Shown one piece after another: positions 1-7,925 of a stretch of DNA of 64,000 bases. How positions within the stretch are numbered: the first letter of the stretch is position 1; every line of letters begins with the position of its first letter. The translations under genes were made by a program, and so were the position numbers. Origin of the DNA: Caryophanon tenue (lineage in GTDB: Bacteria; Bacillota; Bacilli; Bacillales_A; Planococcaceae). The notes below the pieces were generated by a model. It ran no database searches, was not told the DNA's origin, and saw only the letters and a list, made by a program, of their open reading frames with translations. Location of the stretch: positions 27,720 through 91,719 of the forward strand of contig NZ_MASJ01000024.1 of the NCBI RefSeq assembly GCF_001700315.1, written 5' to 3'.

Positions 1-320
1 TCTACCATACGGTCCTCACTAAATTTTGCTGCATGTTGTGTATCAACATCGTCAATTGGTAAGTCTGTTGTATTCGTATTTGACGTTGCCTTAAATTGTG
101 ATGCTACGTCTTGTACCTTCTCTTTTAATGTCTGACCTTCTGATGTATTAAACTGCTGAGTAGCACCTTTACCTTGGTCCATTAAGCTATTGAATTTTGT
201 TTTTGATTGATTTAACATTTCCATCGCTTTTTCACGATTTTCTGGTTTCTTTAAATATTGTGCAGCACCTACCGCTAACCCTGCTAATACTACCCCTAAA
301 CCTTTTTTATCGATTGCCAT
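1..320 (-). CDS. Hypothetical protein with hydrophobic N-terminus, partial (runs off left edge)
   Basis: The reading frame is open to the window edge, giving at least 106 residues with the C-terminus missing. It begins MAIDKKGLGVVLAGLAVGAAQYLKK by translation (first residues MAIDKKGLGVVLAGLAVG form a short hydrophobic stretch), followed by a charged, Gln/Lys/Thr-rich region that is probably helical. A good ribosome site (GGGAGGAA) lies 7-8 bases before the ATG. The shape, a short N-terminal membrane-like segment and an amphipathic tail, recalls YtxH-type small envelope or stress proteins, but no family motif is clear. I do not recognise the gene with certainty. The next gene downstream is outside the window. 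Confidence 0.7.
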   Translation of the reverse strand, partial: MAIDKKGLGVVLAGLAVGAAQYLKKPENREKAMEMLNQSKTKFNSLMDQGKGATQQFNTSEGQTLKEKVQDVASQFKATSNTNTTDLPIDDVDTQHAAKFSEDRMV

Positions 321-414
321 AATAAATTCCTCCCACTTTTTCAATTAAGTTATTACTGCGTCATAACTAACTATTCCCGTCTATCCTTCACTTAAACATC
401 TCAGTGCTTACGAA

Positions 415-456
415 TAAAAAAGAGGGTATGTTAGCACTAAATCTAACATACCCTCT
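415..456 (-). terminator. Intrinsic terminator after the GNAT gene
   Basis: A 14-bp perfect stem (AGAGGGTATGTTAG and its complement) with an 8-nt loop, followed on the minus strand by a run of T. It lies just after the stop of the acetyltransferase at 469. Confidence 0.85.
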
Positions 457-468
457 CCATCAATATAA

Positions 469-738
469 TTATTTTTTTACATCTTCGTAGTCGTCATAAC
501 GCTTAAATGCCGTCACAACATACGAGCATAACGGTTGCATTTTATAATGATTCGCACGAGCATAGTTCGCTGCTTCATCCAGTAATTGCTTGGCAATCCC
601 TTGTCCGCGTAATGTCGTTGATACATATGTGTGGTCCATTACCATCGTATCCCCTTGTAAATACCATGTAATTTCGCCAAGCATTTGCCCGTCTTGTGTA
701 TATTCAATTGCTTTTTCATCTTGTCTTACTGAAAACAT
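469..738 (-). CDS. Small GNAT-family N-acetyltransferase (YidJ/GCN5-like)
   Basis: A short 89-residue acetyltransferase of the minimal GNAT type. The acetyl-CoA loop RGQGIA is at residues 44-49, followed by a helix (KQLLDEAANYA) and the conserved PLCSYV strand with Cys71 near the end, typical of the small YidJ/Gtn10-like family. The substrate is unknown. I chose the ATG at 738; the GTG at 744 is in frame but only 3 bases from the GGGGAGG ribosome site, whereas the ATG has normal spacing. It lies about 60 bp after the DUF1002 gene with no terminator between, so the two may be co-transcribed, and a strong terminator follows it. Confidence 0.85.
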   Translation of the reverse strand: MFSVRQDEKAIEYTQDGQMLGEITWYLQGDTMVMDHTYVSTTLRGQGIAKQLLDEAANYARANHYKMQPLCSYVVTAFKRYDDYEDVKK

Positions 739-797
739 ATTCACATACCTCCCCTTTTACATACTATACCCAGTTATCCACATGTTTATAACTTCTT

Positions 798-1694
798 TTA
801 ATTAAACCAACCTTTTACAGTATCGACTAAATTCGTAAAGAAGTCTTTGACACTTTGCCAAAAGCCTTCATTTTCCGTAATAAATGAGCCAAACTTTTCT
901 TCAATATCCTTACTTAAATCACTAAGCTGTTGTGACCATTGATCAAAATCGATATTTAAATTTGAAATGCGGTCCATTAAATCAACTAATAATTGACGGT
1001 CCGCTTCTGATAATTCAATTTTGAAGTTTGCCAGTTGCTCTGACACAATTTGTTCCACGTCTTCACGTGTCGCAGGATTCAATTCAGCAATTTGCTGCTT
1101 AATAGATGTTAATAACTCCGCTACTTTTGCATCGTCTATACCTGTTGCTTCCGTAATTTGCGTAGCGATATTCAGCTCATCATTAGCGACATCTGTACGC
1201 TCCGTGTCTAGCTTTTCACCGGTAGATACCTCATACGCTTTATAAATCCCTACAAGCGCTGAGTGACCTGTTACCGGGTTTGGTGCTGCTACTTCTACAA
1301 GTGCATCTTCAATACCAGCTGTTAACATAGCAGAGGCGTAAACTTCTGACGTAATTTGCGTAATATTGCTCGGTGTCACAATATCAATCGTTAATCCTTC
1401 ACCACCATCTCGCTGTGTAATTTTAGCAGATGAAAACATACGTGCCTTTGGATTACCATCAGAAATATAATTAACTAAATCAGCGCCTGACACCGTAATT
1501 TCTTCAACAGCATCATCCCCTGTTACATCAAGCGCTTTTTGTACCGTTTGTTTTTGCTCTGCCGTTAAGTTTGCGCCGTATACAACAATCGGCACACCTA
1601 ATTTCTCATCAATAACACCTGTTGCGGCTTGTGTAGGTGACACGAGCGATAATGTTAAAGCTGCTGTTGCAACGACTGTTAATAACTTCTTCAT
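798..1694 (-). CDS. DUF1002 family secreted protein (YpuA-like)
   Basis: A 298-residue exported protein of the DUF1002 family (Bacillus YpuA is a member); function unknown. The N-terminus MKKLLTVVATAALTLSLVSP followed by TQAA is a Sec signal peptide with a likely AxA cleavage site. The middle carries the family-typical VVYGANLTAEQK and ADLVNYI segments, and the last ~120 residues are helical and probably coiled coil, ending in DFFTNLVDTVKGWFN. A longer in-frame start at 1784 exists, but the ATG at 1694 has a GGAGG site at correct spacing and starts the signal peptide. It sits upstream of the small GNAT gene on the same strand. Confidence 0.88.
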   Translation of the reverse strand: MKKLLTVVATAALTLSLVSPTQAATGVIDEKLGVPIVVYGANLTAEQKQTVQKALDVTGDDAVEEITVSGADLVNYISDGNPKARMFSSAKITQRDGGEGLTIDIVTPSNITQITSEVYASAMLTAGIEDALVEVAAPNPVTGHSALVGIYKAYEVSTGEKLDTERTDVANDELNIATQITEATGIDDAKVAELLTSIKQQIAELNPATREDVEQIVSEQLANFKIELSEADRQLLVDLMDRISNLNIDFDQWSQQLSDLSKDIEEKFGSFITENEGFWQSVKDFFTNLVDTVKGWFN

Positions 1695-1794
1695 ATAAAG
1701 AACCTCCATTATTCGTAAAAGTACTAATACCTGTTCAATTATACGTGATAGCTGTAGAAAAAGTTCCGTTTTATCAGCTTTCAAAAATGAAAGC

Positions 1795-1830
1795 TAAAAA
1801 AAACGAGCTGCCGTAAAGGACAGCTCGTTA
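1795..1830 (-). terminator. Intrinsic terminator after cvfB
   Basis: Stem AACGAGCTG(T/C)C with complement and short loop, then seven or more T on the minus strand, placed a few bases after the cvfB stop at 1836. Confidence 0.85.
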
Positions 1831-1835
1831 CATTG

Positions 1836-2693
1836 TTAGACTAACTCTGTCCAACCATCTACTTGTTTAATTTTTTGTGCTTTCATTAACGTACCTAATG
1901 CACGTTTAAACGCTGCTTTACTCATATTAAACATTTCTTTAATTTCCTCTGGTGACGATTTATCCCCAAATGGCATACGTCCACCAACATCTTCTAAATA
2001 GTTTAAAACTTGTTCAGCGTCGCCACCGATACGCTCATGTTTACGTGGTAATAATGAACCGTTCATTGAGCCGTCTTCTTTTACGTCAATAATACGTACA
2101 GACACTTCTTGCCCTAAACGCGGCTCTGCTTTACGCTCTGATTCATGTACAAAAATACGGTACGGTTCATCTACACCGATTAAAAATGTCCCCACTGGTA
2201 ATAAGCGGTACGGACGTGCGACGATATTTTGGTTAAACTGGTCTTCCATCGCACCTTCATATAAATCGACTACTTTTTCTTCTGTGATTAAACGTCCGTA
2301 TAAGCTACCGTTACGGTCTGGCTTTAATGTAATGTATAAATGGTCACCTGTTTGTGGCCATAATTCTTCAATCTTCGGTAAATCTTCTGCACGTACTAAT
2401 ACTTCACGTGATGTACCGATATCCACATAAGCCCCCTCATGTTTTACTGTGCGTAACACACGTGCCCAACCATATTCTTCTTTGCGAATTGTTGGAATCG
2501 CTGTTGTTGCATGTAAATCTCCTCGGCGGTCTGTGTATAAAAATACTTCAACCTTGTCACCGACTGTTAAAGGCTCTAATACTTCTGAAGCGTTTAATGA
2601 TACTTTGTTAACTCCGTTCGTTAAAATCCACTTTGAGCCCTGTTCTGTTTCCACTGTTAAGCTGACCACATCGCCAGCATGTAATTCGTACAT
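1836..2693 (-). CDS. cvfB: S1-domain RNA-binding protein, CvfB/YitL family
   Basis: 285 residues, the usual length for CvfB (conserved virulence factor B, Bacillus YitL). The family has tandem S1-like RNA-binding domains and a C-terminal winged helix and modulates gene expression post-transcriptionally. Here S1-like modules cover about residues 1-65, 70-140 (YGWARVLRTVKHEGAYVDIG) and 145-215, and the last ~60 residues (GGRMPFGDKSSPEEIKEMFNMS onward, shown in part) match the winged-helix end. The ATG at 2693 has an AGGAGGAA site. mntR lies immediately upstream (15 bp), so the two probably form one transcript ended by the terminator at 1795-1830. Confidence 0.92.
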   Translation of the reverse strand: MYELHAGDVVSLTVETEQGSKWILTNGVNKVSLNASEVLEPLTVGDKVEVFLYTDRRGDLHATTAIPTIRKEEYGWARVLRTVKHEGAYVDIGTSREVLVRAEDLPKIEELWPQTGDHLYITLKPDRNGSLYGRLITEEKVVDLYEGAMEDQFNQNIVARPYRLLPVGTFLIGVDEPYRIFVHESERKAEPRLGQEVSVRIIDVKEDGSMNGSLLPRKHERIGGDAEQVLNYLEDVGGRMPFGDKSSPEEIKEMFNMSKAAFKRALGTLMKAQKIKQVDGWTELV

Positions 2694-2708
2694 GTAATAA
2701 TATTCCTC

Positions 2709-3125
2709 CTACAAATGATTTGATTTTAATTGTTCTAGTTTTTGAAGTATGTCTGGACTTTCTTCCATAACTTGTACTAAATCAGCAATGCGATTAATTG
2801 AATCCCAACTTAAATGGTGTTCAATTCCTTCGACATCGTTATATATTAAGTGCTCTTCAACACCAATTAAGCGTAAAAATTGCTCTAATAACTCATGTCG
2901 TTGCACAAGTCGTTTTCCTAATTTTTGCCCTTTTGCTGTCAATGTTAAACCGCGATATTTTTCATAGATTAGATACCCATCTTTATCTAGTTTTTGCACC
3001 ATTTTAGTAACTGAAGACGGAAGAACGGCCAATGCTTCTGCGATGTCAGACACACGTGCATACCCTTTTTGTTCGATGAGTAAATAAATTTGTTCAATGT
3101 GATCTTCCATACTCGGTGTTGGCAT
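2709..3125 (-). CDS. mntR: Manganese-responsive repressor MntR (DtxR family)
   Basis: 138 residues, close to the Bacillus protein. It represses Mn(II) uptake genes when Mn is bound. The N-terminal winged helix (residues 1-70, with [20 protein letters not shown]) and the dimer/metal domain are intact. All six metal ligands known for Bacillus MntR are present at the same numbers: Asp8, Glu11, His77, Glu99, Glu102, His103. No SH3-like third domain is present, as expected for MntR rather than IdeR/DtxR. cvfB follows 15 bp downstream. No Mn transporter gene is in the window, so its targets lie elsewhere. Confidence 0.95.
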   Translation of the reverse strand: MPTPSMEDHIEQIYLLIEQKGYARVSDIAEALAVLPSSVTKMVQKLDKDGYLIYEKYRGLTLTAKGQKLGKRLVQRHELLEQFLRLIGVEEHLIYNDVEGIEHHLSWDSINRIADLVQVMEESPDILQKLEQLKSNHL

Positions 3126-3386
3126 TCATCGTTCCCTCGCTTTCTATTGCATATCTTTAGTTTACTACAGGAATGCTTATAATAACATAAGTTGCCTTAA
3201 AACAGCACTTCAATCTGGCAAACTCCATCATAAAAAGAATACCTCGTAGCATAACCCGATATTCTTTTTATGAAAGCAGTTTGTTTTTTCCTATATATTC
3301 TATGTGAGTTGGTCGACGTCGGACGCGACTTTTGCAGAAATAGCGTGTGTGAAAAAATTAGATAGCGCCAACTCGACAATCTATAC
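3126..3386. other. Intergenic region between mntR and comFB, with a perfect inverted repeat
   Basis: About 350 bp separate mntR from comFB. The right part holds the comFB terminator. The left part contains a perfect 13-bp inverted repeat (CATAAAAAGAATA at 3229-3241 and its complement at 3260-3272) with an 18-nt loop. A 65-codon minus-strand frame (3197-3394) crosses it but has no ribosome site, and I do not call it a gene. Confidence 0.5.
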
Positions 3387-3435
3387 ATAAACAAAACAAA
3401 GCACCAGTGAATGGGCTATTCGCTGGCGCTTTGTT
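3387..3435 (-). terminator. Intrinsic terminator after comFB
   Basis: Interrupted stem ACAAAGC-CCAG-GAAT pairing with ATTC-CTGG-GCTTTGT (3396-3434) around a 5-nt loop, followed on the minus strand by a T-rich tail. It lies 45 bp after the comFB stop. Confidence 0.75.
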
Positions 3436-3481
3436 CAATTTAAATTTAGAGGGGGATTTCGTCCCAACCCCATTCCCTCTA

Positions 3482-3778
3482 TTAAACGGTTGTATGTTTT
3501 GGTTGACGTGCAACAATATAAATTGCATGAATAATTTCACGATTAATCATGTCAATATTCGCTGGCGTATTAAGCTCTTTGAACGCCGCATCGCGCATTC
3601 TCGGATTTGATACATACTTGGCTGGCAGTGCATTTAACGTAAGCGCAATGACATCCGTCTCACAAATATAACAATTACAAAATGCTTGATACTCAGGCCC
3701 GCGTAGCATAAAGCCTACTAATCCTCGTACAATTTCCTCAGTCACATTGACTAAAATTACATCGTTTTTTTCCATCAT
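3482..3778 (-). CDS. comFB: Late competence protein ComFB family
   Basis: 98 residues, the size of Bacillus ComFB. The diagnostic cysteine region reads FCNCYICETDVIALTLNALP with Cys34, Cys36 and Cys39, followed by the PAKYVSN segment. In Bacillus comFB sits between comFA and comFC, but its loss hardly affects transformation; cyanobacterial members bind c-di-GMP. Here it stands alone, away from comFA/comFC, and has its own terminator, which suggests a role outside DNA uptake, perhaps as a signalling adaptor (inference). Two adjacent ATG codons could start it. Confidence 0.85.
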   Translation of the reverse strand: MMEKNDVILVNVTEEIVRGLVGFMLRGPEYQAFCNCYICETDVIALTLNALPAKYVSNPRMRDAAFKELNTPANIDMINREIIHAIYIVARQPKHTTV

Positions 3779-3863
3779 GATGTCCCTACCTACGCTTATT
3801 TCTTGACCTTACAGCCATCATAAATTTTATTGTATCGATTCTAAATTATTTTCGCAACATTGT

Positions 3864-5957
3864 TTACTTATCTAGACGCATTAAACGTAGGGAATTAAAT
3901 ACAACGAGCAGCGTTGCACCAATATCCGCAAAAATAGCAATCCATAATGTTAGCCAGCCCGGAATAACAAGCAGTAACGCTAATAACTTTAAGCTCAGTG
4001 CAAATACTATATTTTGTTGAATAATACGCAATGTTTTACGACTTAACTTTACCGCATATGGCAGTTTCGTTAAATCATCGGACATTAAAGCAAGGTCTGC
4101 AGTTTCTAACGCCGTATCCGTCCCTGCACCACCCATCGCAATCCCGACCGTCGATGCTGCAAGTGCAGGCGCATCGTTTACGCCATCGCCAATCATCGCA
4201 ACGCCCCCATGCTTTTGCTGTAACTGCTGAATCGCCGCTAACTTCTCATCCGGTAGTAAACTCGCTTGAACATTTGTTACACCTAGTGTCGAAGCAATCG
4301 CATTTGCAGTACGTTGTCCATCACCTGTTAGCATGACCGTTTCTTCAATACCTAACGCATGCAGCTGCTGTAAAATCGCTTTACTTTCATCGCGCACTTC
4401 ATCAGCAATCGCAAGTAGACCTAAAAATACATTGCCCTCACTTACTGCCACTAATGACTTACCTTGCTCCTCATATACCTTTGCTTGCTCAAACACTTCT
4501 GGTTGAATGTCAACGAGCGTTGATACCCAGGCTAAACTTCCAGCATATACAACGTTGCCATTCACAAAGCCTTTTGCACCTTTCCCTGTTACAGATTCAA
4601 AGTCAGTAACAGATGGTACAGTCACTTTTTGTGTAAATGCATAATCTAAAATTGCTCGTGCTAATGGATGCTGTGATTTTGTTTCAACAGCACTCACAAC
4701 TTCTAGTAAACGTGTTTCATGATGTGTATATAAATTCGTTACAGCTGGTGTTCCTTTTGTTAACGTACCTGTTTTATCAAAAGCAATGGCTTTGACGTGA
4801 CCAAGTGCCTCTAAATAAACGCCACCTTTAATTAAGACACCATGTTTGGCTGCGTTGCCAATTGCGGTAACGATTGCTACAGGTGTTGAAATCACTAATG
4901 CACACGGACAGCCCACGACAAGAACGGCAAGCCCTTGGTAAATCCAATGCTGCCAATCACCTGTAAACATTGGTGGAATCATTGCAACTGCTAATGCCAC
5001 AAGCATAATAAGCGGTGTGTAGACTTTAGCGAAGCGGTCAACAAATTTTTGCGACGGCGCTTTTTCTTCCTGTGCCTCTTCGACTAAATGAATGATTTTT
5101 GCAATTGTCGTATCATCCACATGCTTCGTTACTTCCACTTCAAGTGCGCCTTCTTCATTCAATGTTCCTGCAAATACATCCGCTCCAACCTCTTTTAACG
5201 CCGGAATTGGTTCGCCTGTAATCGATGCTTCATTGACCGTAGAACGTCCGCTTACGACACGTCCGTCCATCGCAATTTTTGAGCCTGGCTTAATAATAAT
5301 GATGTCACCGATTTGTAAGTCCTCTGTTGGTACTTCTAGTTCGTGCGTATGGTCACTATGTATCGATTTTTTAAGTGCCGTTGCTGGTGCAATATCCATA
5401 AGCTGACGGATAGACTGACGTGCTTTATTCATCGAGTATGCTTCAAGTGCTTCACTTATCGCAAATAAGAACACGACAATCGCCGCTTCTTCCCACTCAC
5501 CAATAATAGCAGCACCAATAATGGCTATCGTCATAAGTGTTTTCATATCAAATTGGAATTTCACTAAATTTTGAAAGCCTACTTTAAAAATATCTATCCC
5601 GCCGACAACAATCGCTACTGCAAAGAGGTACGGTGCATATTGCTCTCCCCATACAGTTGCGCTATAGCCAATGATGACAAATACAAGCGCAATAAACGCT
5701 AGTATGTTTTCACGGCGCTTGTAAAACGGTACTGCTTGTTCGATCACTCTCGTTTTAGCAGGTACAACTTTAATATTGTCAAACGCACCAGCTTGTTCTA
5801 GCTCTTCAATTGTCGCCTCTCCTGTAACTGTCAGCTTAGCTGCCCCAAAGTTTAACTTCACTTCCTCGACTGTTTGTAATTGCTGTATATTCTTTTCAAA
5901 TTTCGCGGCACAGTTTGCACACGATAAGTTTTGTAAGCGATATTGCTGTGTTGTCAT
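3864..5957 (-). CDS. cadA: Cd/Zn/Pb-exporting P1B-type ATPase (CadA)
   Basis: A 697-residue heavy-metal P-type ATPase. In order: an N-terminal metal-binding domain with CxxC (Cys13, Cys16), membrane segments, the actuator TGEP motif (about 247-250), the CPC motif in the metal-path helix (350-352), the phosphorylation site DKTGTLT (Asp394), HP motif SQHPLA, and the hinge GDGVNDAP. A Lys in LSLKLLA and an Asp in FADIGATLL in the last two helices are those of the Zn/Cd/Pb class (ZntA/CadA), not copper pumps. The true start is the ATG at 5957: the upstream in-frame GTG lies inside the GGAGTG ribosome site. cadC ends only 5 bp upstream, forming a cadC-cadA operon. Confidence 0.94.
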   Translation of the reverse strand: MTTQQYRLQNLSCANCAAKFEKNIQQLQTVEEVKLNFGAAKLTVTGEATIEELEQAGAFDNIKVVPAKTRVIEQAVPFYKRRENILAFIALVFVIIGYSATVWGEQYAPYLFAVAIVVGGIDIFKVGFQNLVKFQFDMKTLMTIAIIGAAIIGEWEEAAIVVFLFAISEALEAYSMNKARQSIRQLMDIAPATALKKSIHSDHTHELEVPTEDLQIGDIIIIKPGSKIAMDGRVVSGRSTVNEASITGEPIPALKEVGADVFAGTLNEEGALEVEVTKHVDDTTIAKIIHLVEEAQEEKAPSQKFVDRFAKVYTPLIMLVALAVAMIPPMFTGDWQHWIYQGLAVLVVGCPCALVISTPVAIVTAIGNAAKHGVLIKGGVYLEALGHVKAIAFDKTGTLTKGTPAVTNLYTHHETRLLEVVSAVETKSQHPLARAILDYAFTQKVTVPSVTDFESVTGKGAKGFVNGNVVYAGSLAWVSTLVDIQPEVFEQAKVYEEQGKSLVAVSEGNVFLGLLAIADEVRDESKAILQQLHALGIEETVMLTGDGQRTANAIASTLGVTNVQASLLPDEKLAAIQQLQQKHGGVAMIGDGVNDAPALAASTVGIAMGGAGTDTALETADLALMSDDLTKLPYAVKLSRKTLRIIQQNIVFALSLKLLALLLVIPGWLTLWIAIFADIGATLLVVFNSLRLMRLDK

Positions 5958-5962
5958 TTCAA

Positions 5963-6304
5963 TCACTCCTTCGCATGTTCGTATGCCATTTGGATAATGT
6001 GAACAACATGTTCATCTGCAATTGCATAATAAACGAGTTTACCTTCTTTTGTTGACTTCGCTAAACCATGCTCGCGTAAATAACGTAAATGATGCGATGC
6101 TGTTGCAGACGAGCTATTAATAATTTCTGCTACATCACATACGCATAAGCGCTCTGTTAATGTTAGCGCATAGGCAATTTTTAAACGTGTTTCATCTGCT
6201 AACGCTTTAAAAATTTGTAGCATCCCACTCACGTCAGGCATTCTCTGCTGTACATCCGTAACGATATCTTCATGTGCTTCAACAATTTCACATACTTCTT
6301 TCAT
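5963..6304 (-). CDS. cadC: ArsR/SmtB-family metal-sensing repressor (CadC)
   Basis: 113 residues with the ArsR winged helix: FKALADETRLKIAYAL, then the recognition helix region SSSATASHHLRYLREHGLA. The metal-sensing ERLCVCDVA motif (Cys54, Cys56) plus an N-terminal Cys5 matches the alpha3N Cd/Pb/Zn site of CadC. It represses cadCA until metal binds. The match to the cad operator at 6318-6337, a few bases before its start, supports autoregulation. It overlaps the ribosome site of cadA, so the two are translated from one message. Confidence 0.93.
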   Translation of the reverse strand: MKEVCEIVEAHEDIVTDVQQRMPDVSGMLQIFKALADETRLKIAYALTLTERLCVCDVAEIINSSSATASHHLRYLREHGLAKSTKEGKLVYYAIADEHVVHIIQMAYEHAKE

Positions 6305-6317
6305 TCTCTCACCCCTT

Positions 6318-6337
6318 ATTCAAATATTCATTTGAAT
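6318..6337 (-). promoter_or_regulatory. cad operator for CadC
   Basis: ATTCAAATATTCATTTGAAT: perfect 8-bp arms (ATTCAAAT/ATTTGAAT) around a 4-bp centre, the layout of known CadC operators (TCAAATAAATATTTGA type). It lies 14-33 bp before the cadC start codon, where bound repressor would block the promoter. Confidence 0.8.
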
Positions 6338-6351
6338 GTATTGTACCGCAA

Positions 6352-6387
6352 ACAAAAAGAACATTCAAACAATAGTTTGAATGTTCT
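6352..6387 (-). terminator. Terminator after the crcB pair, cad-operator-like stem
   Basis: 12-bp perfect stem GAACATTCAAAC/GTTTGAATGTTC (6359-6386) with loop AATA, followed on the minus strand by TTTTTGTTT. It ends the exoA-crcB-crcB transcript. The stem core TTCAAA/TTTGAA resembles the cad operator 20 bp away. Confidence 0.8.
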
Positions 6388-6395
6388 TCAGACTT

Positions 6396-6728
6396 CTATA
6401 ATATTCGTCCAATTTTATAACCCATCAACACTGCGATATAGCTACTTATTAGCGTAGCCAAAATGTACAGTATGGCGCGTCGTTTATCGTTTTTTTGGAG
6501 CTGTAACGCATCAAGCATAAACGTTGAAAATGTTGTGAAAGCACCTAAAAATCCAATTACAAATAACTGATACATTGTCGTTGTTAAAGGCAATACTAGT
6601 GCCATACCGATGAAAAAAGAGCCCACTACATTGACAGTCATTGTCGCAGCCCCCTTTTTCGGCAAAGCTTGCTGCACATAGTAACGTAACACCGCACCTA
6701 AAAATCCACCGATGCATAATAAAATCAT
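6396..6728 (-). CDS. crcB: Fluoride channel subunit CrcB/FluC (second copy)
   Basis: 110 residues, four membrane helices. The FluC signatures are present: GGFLGAVLRYYVQ near the start, NVVGSFFIG, and FLGAFTTFSTFMLD, which lines the fluoride path. Fluc proteins form dual-topology dimers; species with two adjacent genes make a heterodimer of oppositely inserted subunits. The start overlaps the stop of the upstream crcB (ATGA), so synthesis of the pair is coupled. No fluoride riboswitch was found upstream of the operon. Confidence 0.93.
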   Translation of the reverse strand: MILLCIGGFLGAVLRYYVQQALPKKGAATMTVNVVGSFFIGMALVLPLTTTMYQLFVIGFLGAFTTFSTFMLDALQLQKNDKRRAILYILATLISSYIAVLMGYKIGRIL

Positions 6729-7075
6729 AATGATTCGCCTACTTTATCGCCGCACCATACCGCAAGAAAACAGCACAATGTCATGCCAATTGAATAACTA
6801 AAGCCATATAGAAGATGTCGTTCCATTAGCTGTAACCATTCTGCTGAAAAGCTTGAAAATGTCGTGAAAGAGCCGAGTACACCTGTTGTTAAAAATAATC
6901 GCCATGCATCGCTTTTTTTTCGTTTAAGTAGCCACGCATTGATTACCCCTAAACAGAAGCTGCCTACGATATTGATGCACCATAGCGCACCCCCAGCAAA
7001 AAGCGCTAAACAAGCGTATCGCAGTAACACACCTACCATACCGCCACAGCCGACTAGCCAAATATGTTTGTGCAT
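6725..7075 (-). CDS. crcB: Fluoride channel subunit CrcB/FluC (first copy)
   Basis: 116 residues with the FluC motifs GGMVGVLLRYA, NIVGSFCLG and VLGSFTTFSSFSAE. It pairs with the next gene as the partner subunit of a fluoride exporter. I chose the ATG at 7075, whose A is shared with the exoA stop codon (TAATG); a TTG nine codons upstream inside exoA is in frame but implausible. There is no clear ribosome site, so translation is probably coupled to exoA. Two small membrane genes tied to a DNA repair gene is an unusual neighbourhood. Confidence 0.9.
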   Translation of the reverse strand: MHKHIWLVGCGGMVGVLLRYACLALFAGGALWCINIVGSFCLGVINAWLLKRKKSDAWRLFLTTGVLGSFTTFSSFSAEWLQLMERHLLYGFSYSIGMTLCCFLAVWCGDKVGESL

Positions 7076-7827
7076 TATTGAAGCGTTAACAGTACAGGAC
7101 AATGATCACTGCCAAGTACATCTGGTAAAATATCCGCTTCTGTCACGCGAGGCATTAAACGCTCTGACACGATGAAATAGTCAATACGCCAGCCAATATT
7201 ACGCGCACGAACATTCGCCATATAAGACCACCATGTGTAGGCATCGACGCGCTCTGGATGCATCATGCGGAATGTATCGACAAACCCTGCTTCTAATAAT
7301 GCCGTCATCGCTGCTCGTTCTTCGATCGTCACCCCTGAATTTCCTTTATTCCCTTTAGCATTTTTCAAGTCAATATCAGTATGCGCCACATTTAAATCAC
7401 CACAATACACAACTGGTTTTTGTGCGTCTAATTGCTTTAAATGCATCGCTAATTTTTCTTCCCACTCAAGACGAAACGGCAGGCGCGCTAAATCACGCTG
7501 TGCGTTTGGCGTATATACATTGACTACATAAAAATCATCATATTCCAACGTAATGATGCGCCCTTCACTTTCACTGTCGTGATCACCAACACCGTACGCA
7601 ACTGATAACGGCGTATGCTTTGTGAAAATCGCTGTACCGGAATACCCCTTTTTCTCGGCATAATTCCAATATTGCTCATACCCTTCAAGCTCTAATTCGA
7701 CTTGTCCCGCTTGGCACTTTGTTTCTTGAATACAGAAAAAATCAGCATCCACTTCGTTAAAAAATGTTAAAAAATCTTTTTTTAAGACGGCACGAATACC
7801 GTTTACATTCCATGATATAAACTTCAT
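7075..7827 (-). CDS. exoA: Exodeoxyribonuclease III / AP endonuclease
   Basis: 250 residues of the ExoIII/Ape1 (endonuclease/exonuclease/phosphatase) fold. It cuts DNA 5' to abasic sites and trims 3' blocked ends in base excision repair. Visible active-site motifs: SWNVNGIRA (Asn7 region), IQETK (Glu34), YSGTAIF, CGDLNVAH (Asp/Asn pair), and SDHCPV with the catalytic His near the end. Ribosome site AGGAGCG precedes the ATG. It is the first gene of the operon exoA-crcB-crcB; expression of the fluoride channel would follow it. Confidence 0.94.
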   Translation of the reverse strand: MKFISWNVNGIRAVLKKDFLTFFNEVDADFFCIQETKCQAGQVELELEGYEQYWNYAEKKGYSGTAIFTKHTPLSVAYGVGDHDSESEGRIITLEYDDFYVVNVYTPNAQRDLARLPFRLEWEEKLAMHLKQLDAQKPVVYCGDLNVAHTDIDLKNAKGNKGNSGVTIEERAAMTALLEAGFVDTFRMMHPERVDAYTWWSYMANVRARNIGWRIDYFIVSERLMPRVTEADILPDVLGSDHCPVLLTLQ

Positions 7828-7874
7828 ATATACGCTCCTTACATGCTTGTTTCCATACTACGCGATTGCGCATG

Positions 7875-7912
7875 TTAAAGAGCCCGTCCCAATATACTGT
7901 CTCGGAACGGGC
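7875..7912 (-). terminator. Terminator after murB
   Basis: Stem GCCCGT(T)CC at 7882-7890 and 7904-7912, 13-nt loop, with a modest TCTTTAA tail on the minus strand, just after the murB stop at 7926. Confidence 0.65.
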
Positions 7913-7925
7913 ATCTGTTTATTTC

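Noticed and set aside
774..782. Consensus DnaA box TTATCCACA
   Set aside because: A single box; another copy occurs inside the oligoendopeptidase gene at 40831. Two are expected by chance in 64 kb of this composition, and there is no cluster or dnaA/dnaN neighbourhood.
3197..3394. 65-codon minus-strand frame between mntR and comFB
   Set aside because: No ribosome site, runs through an inverted repeat, and composition unlike a protein.
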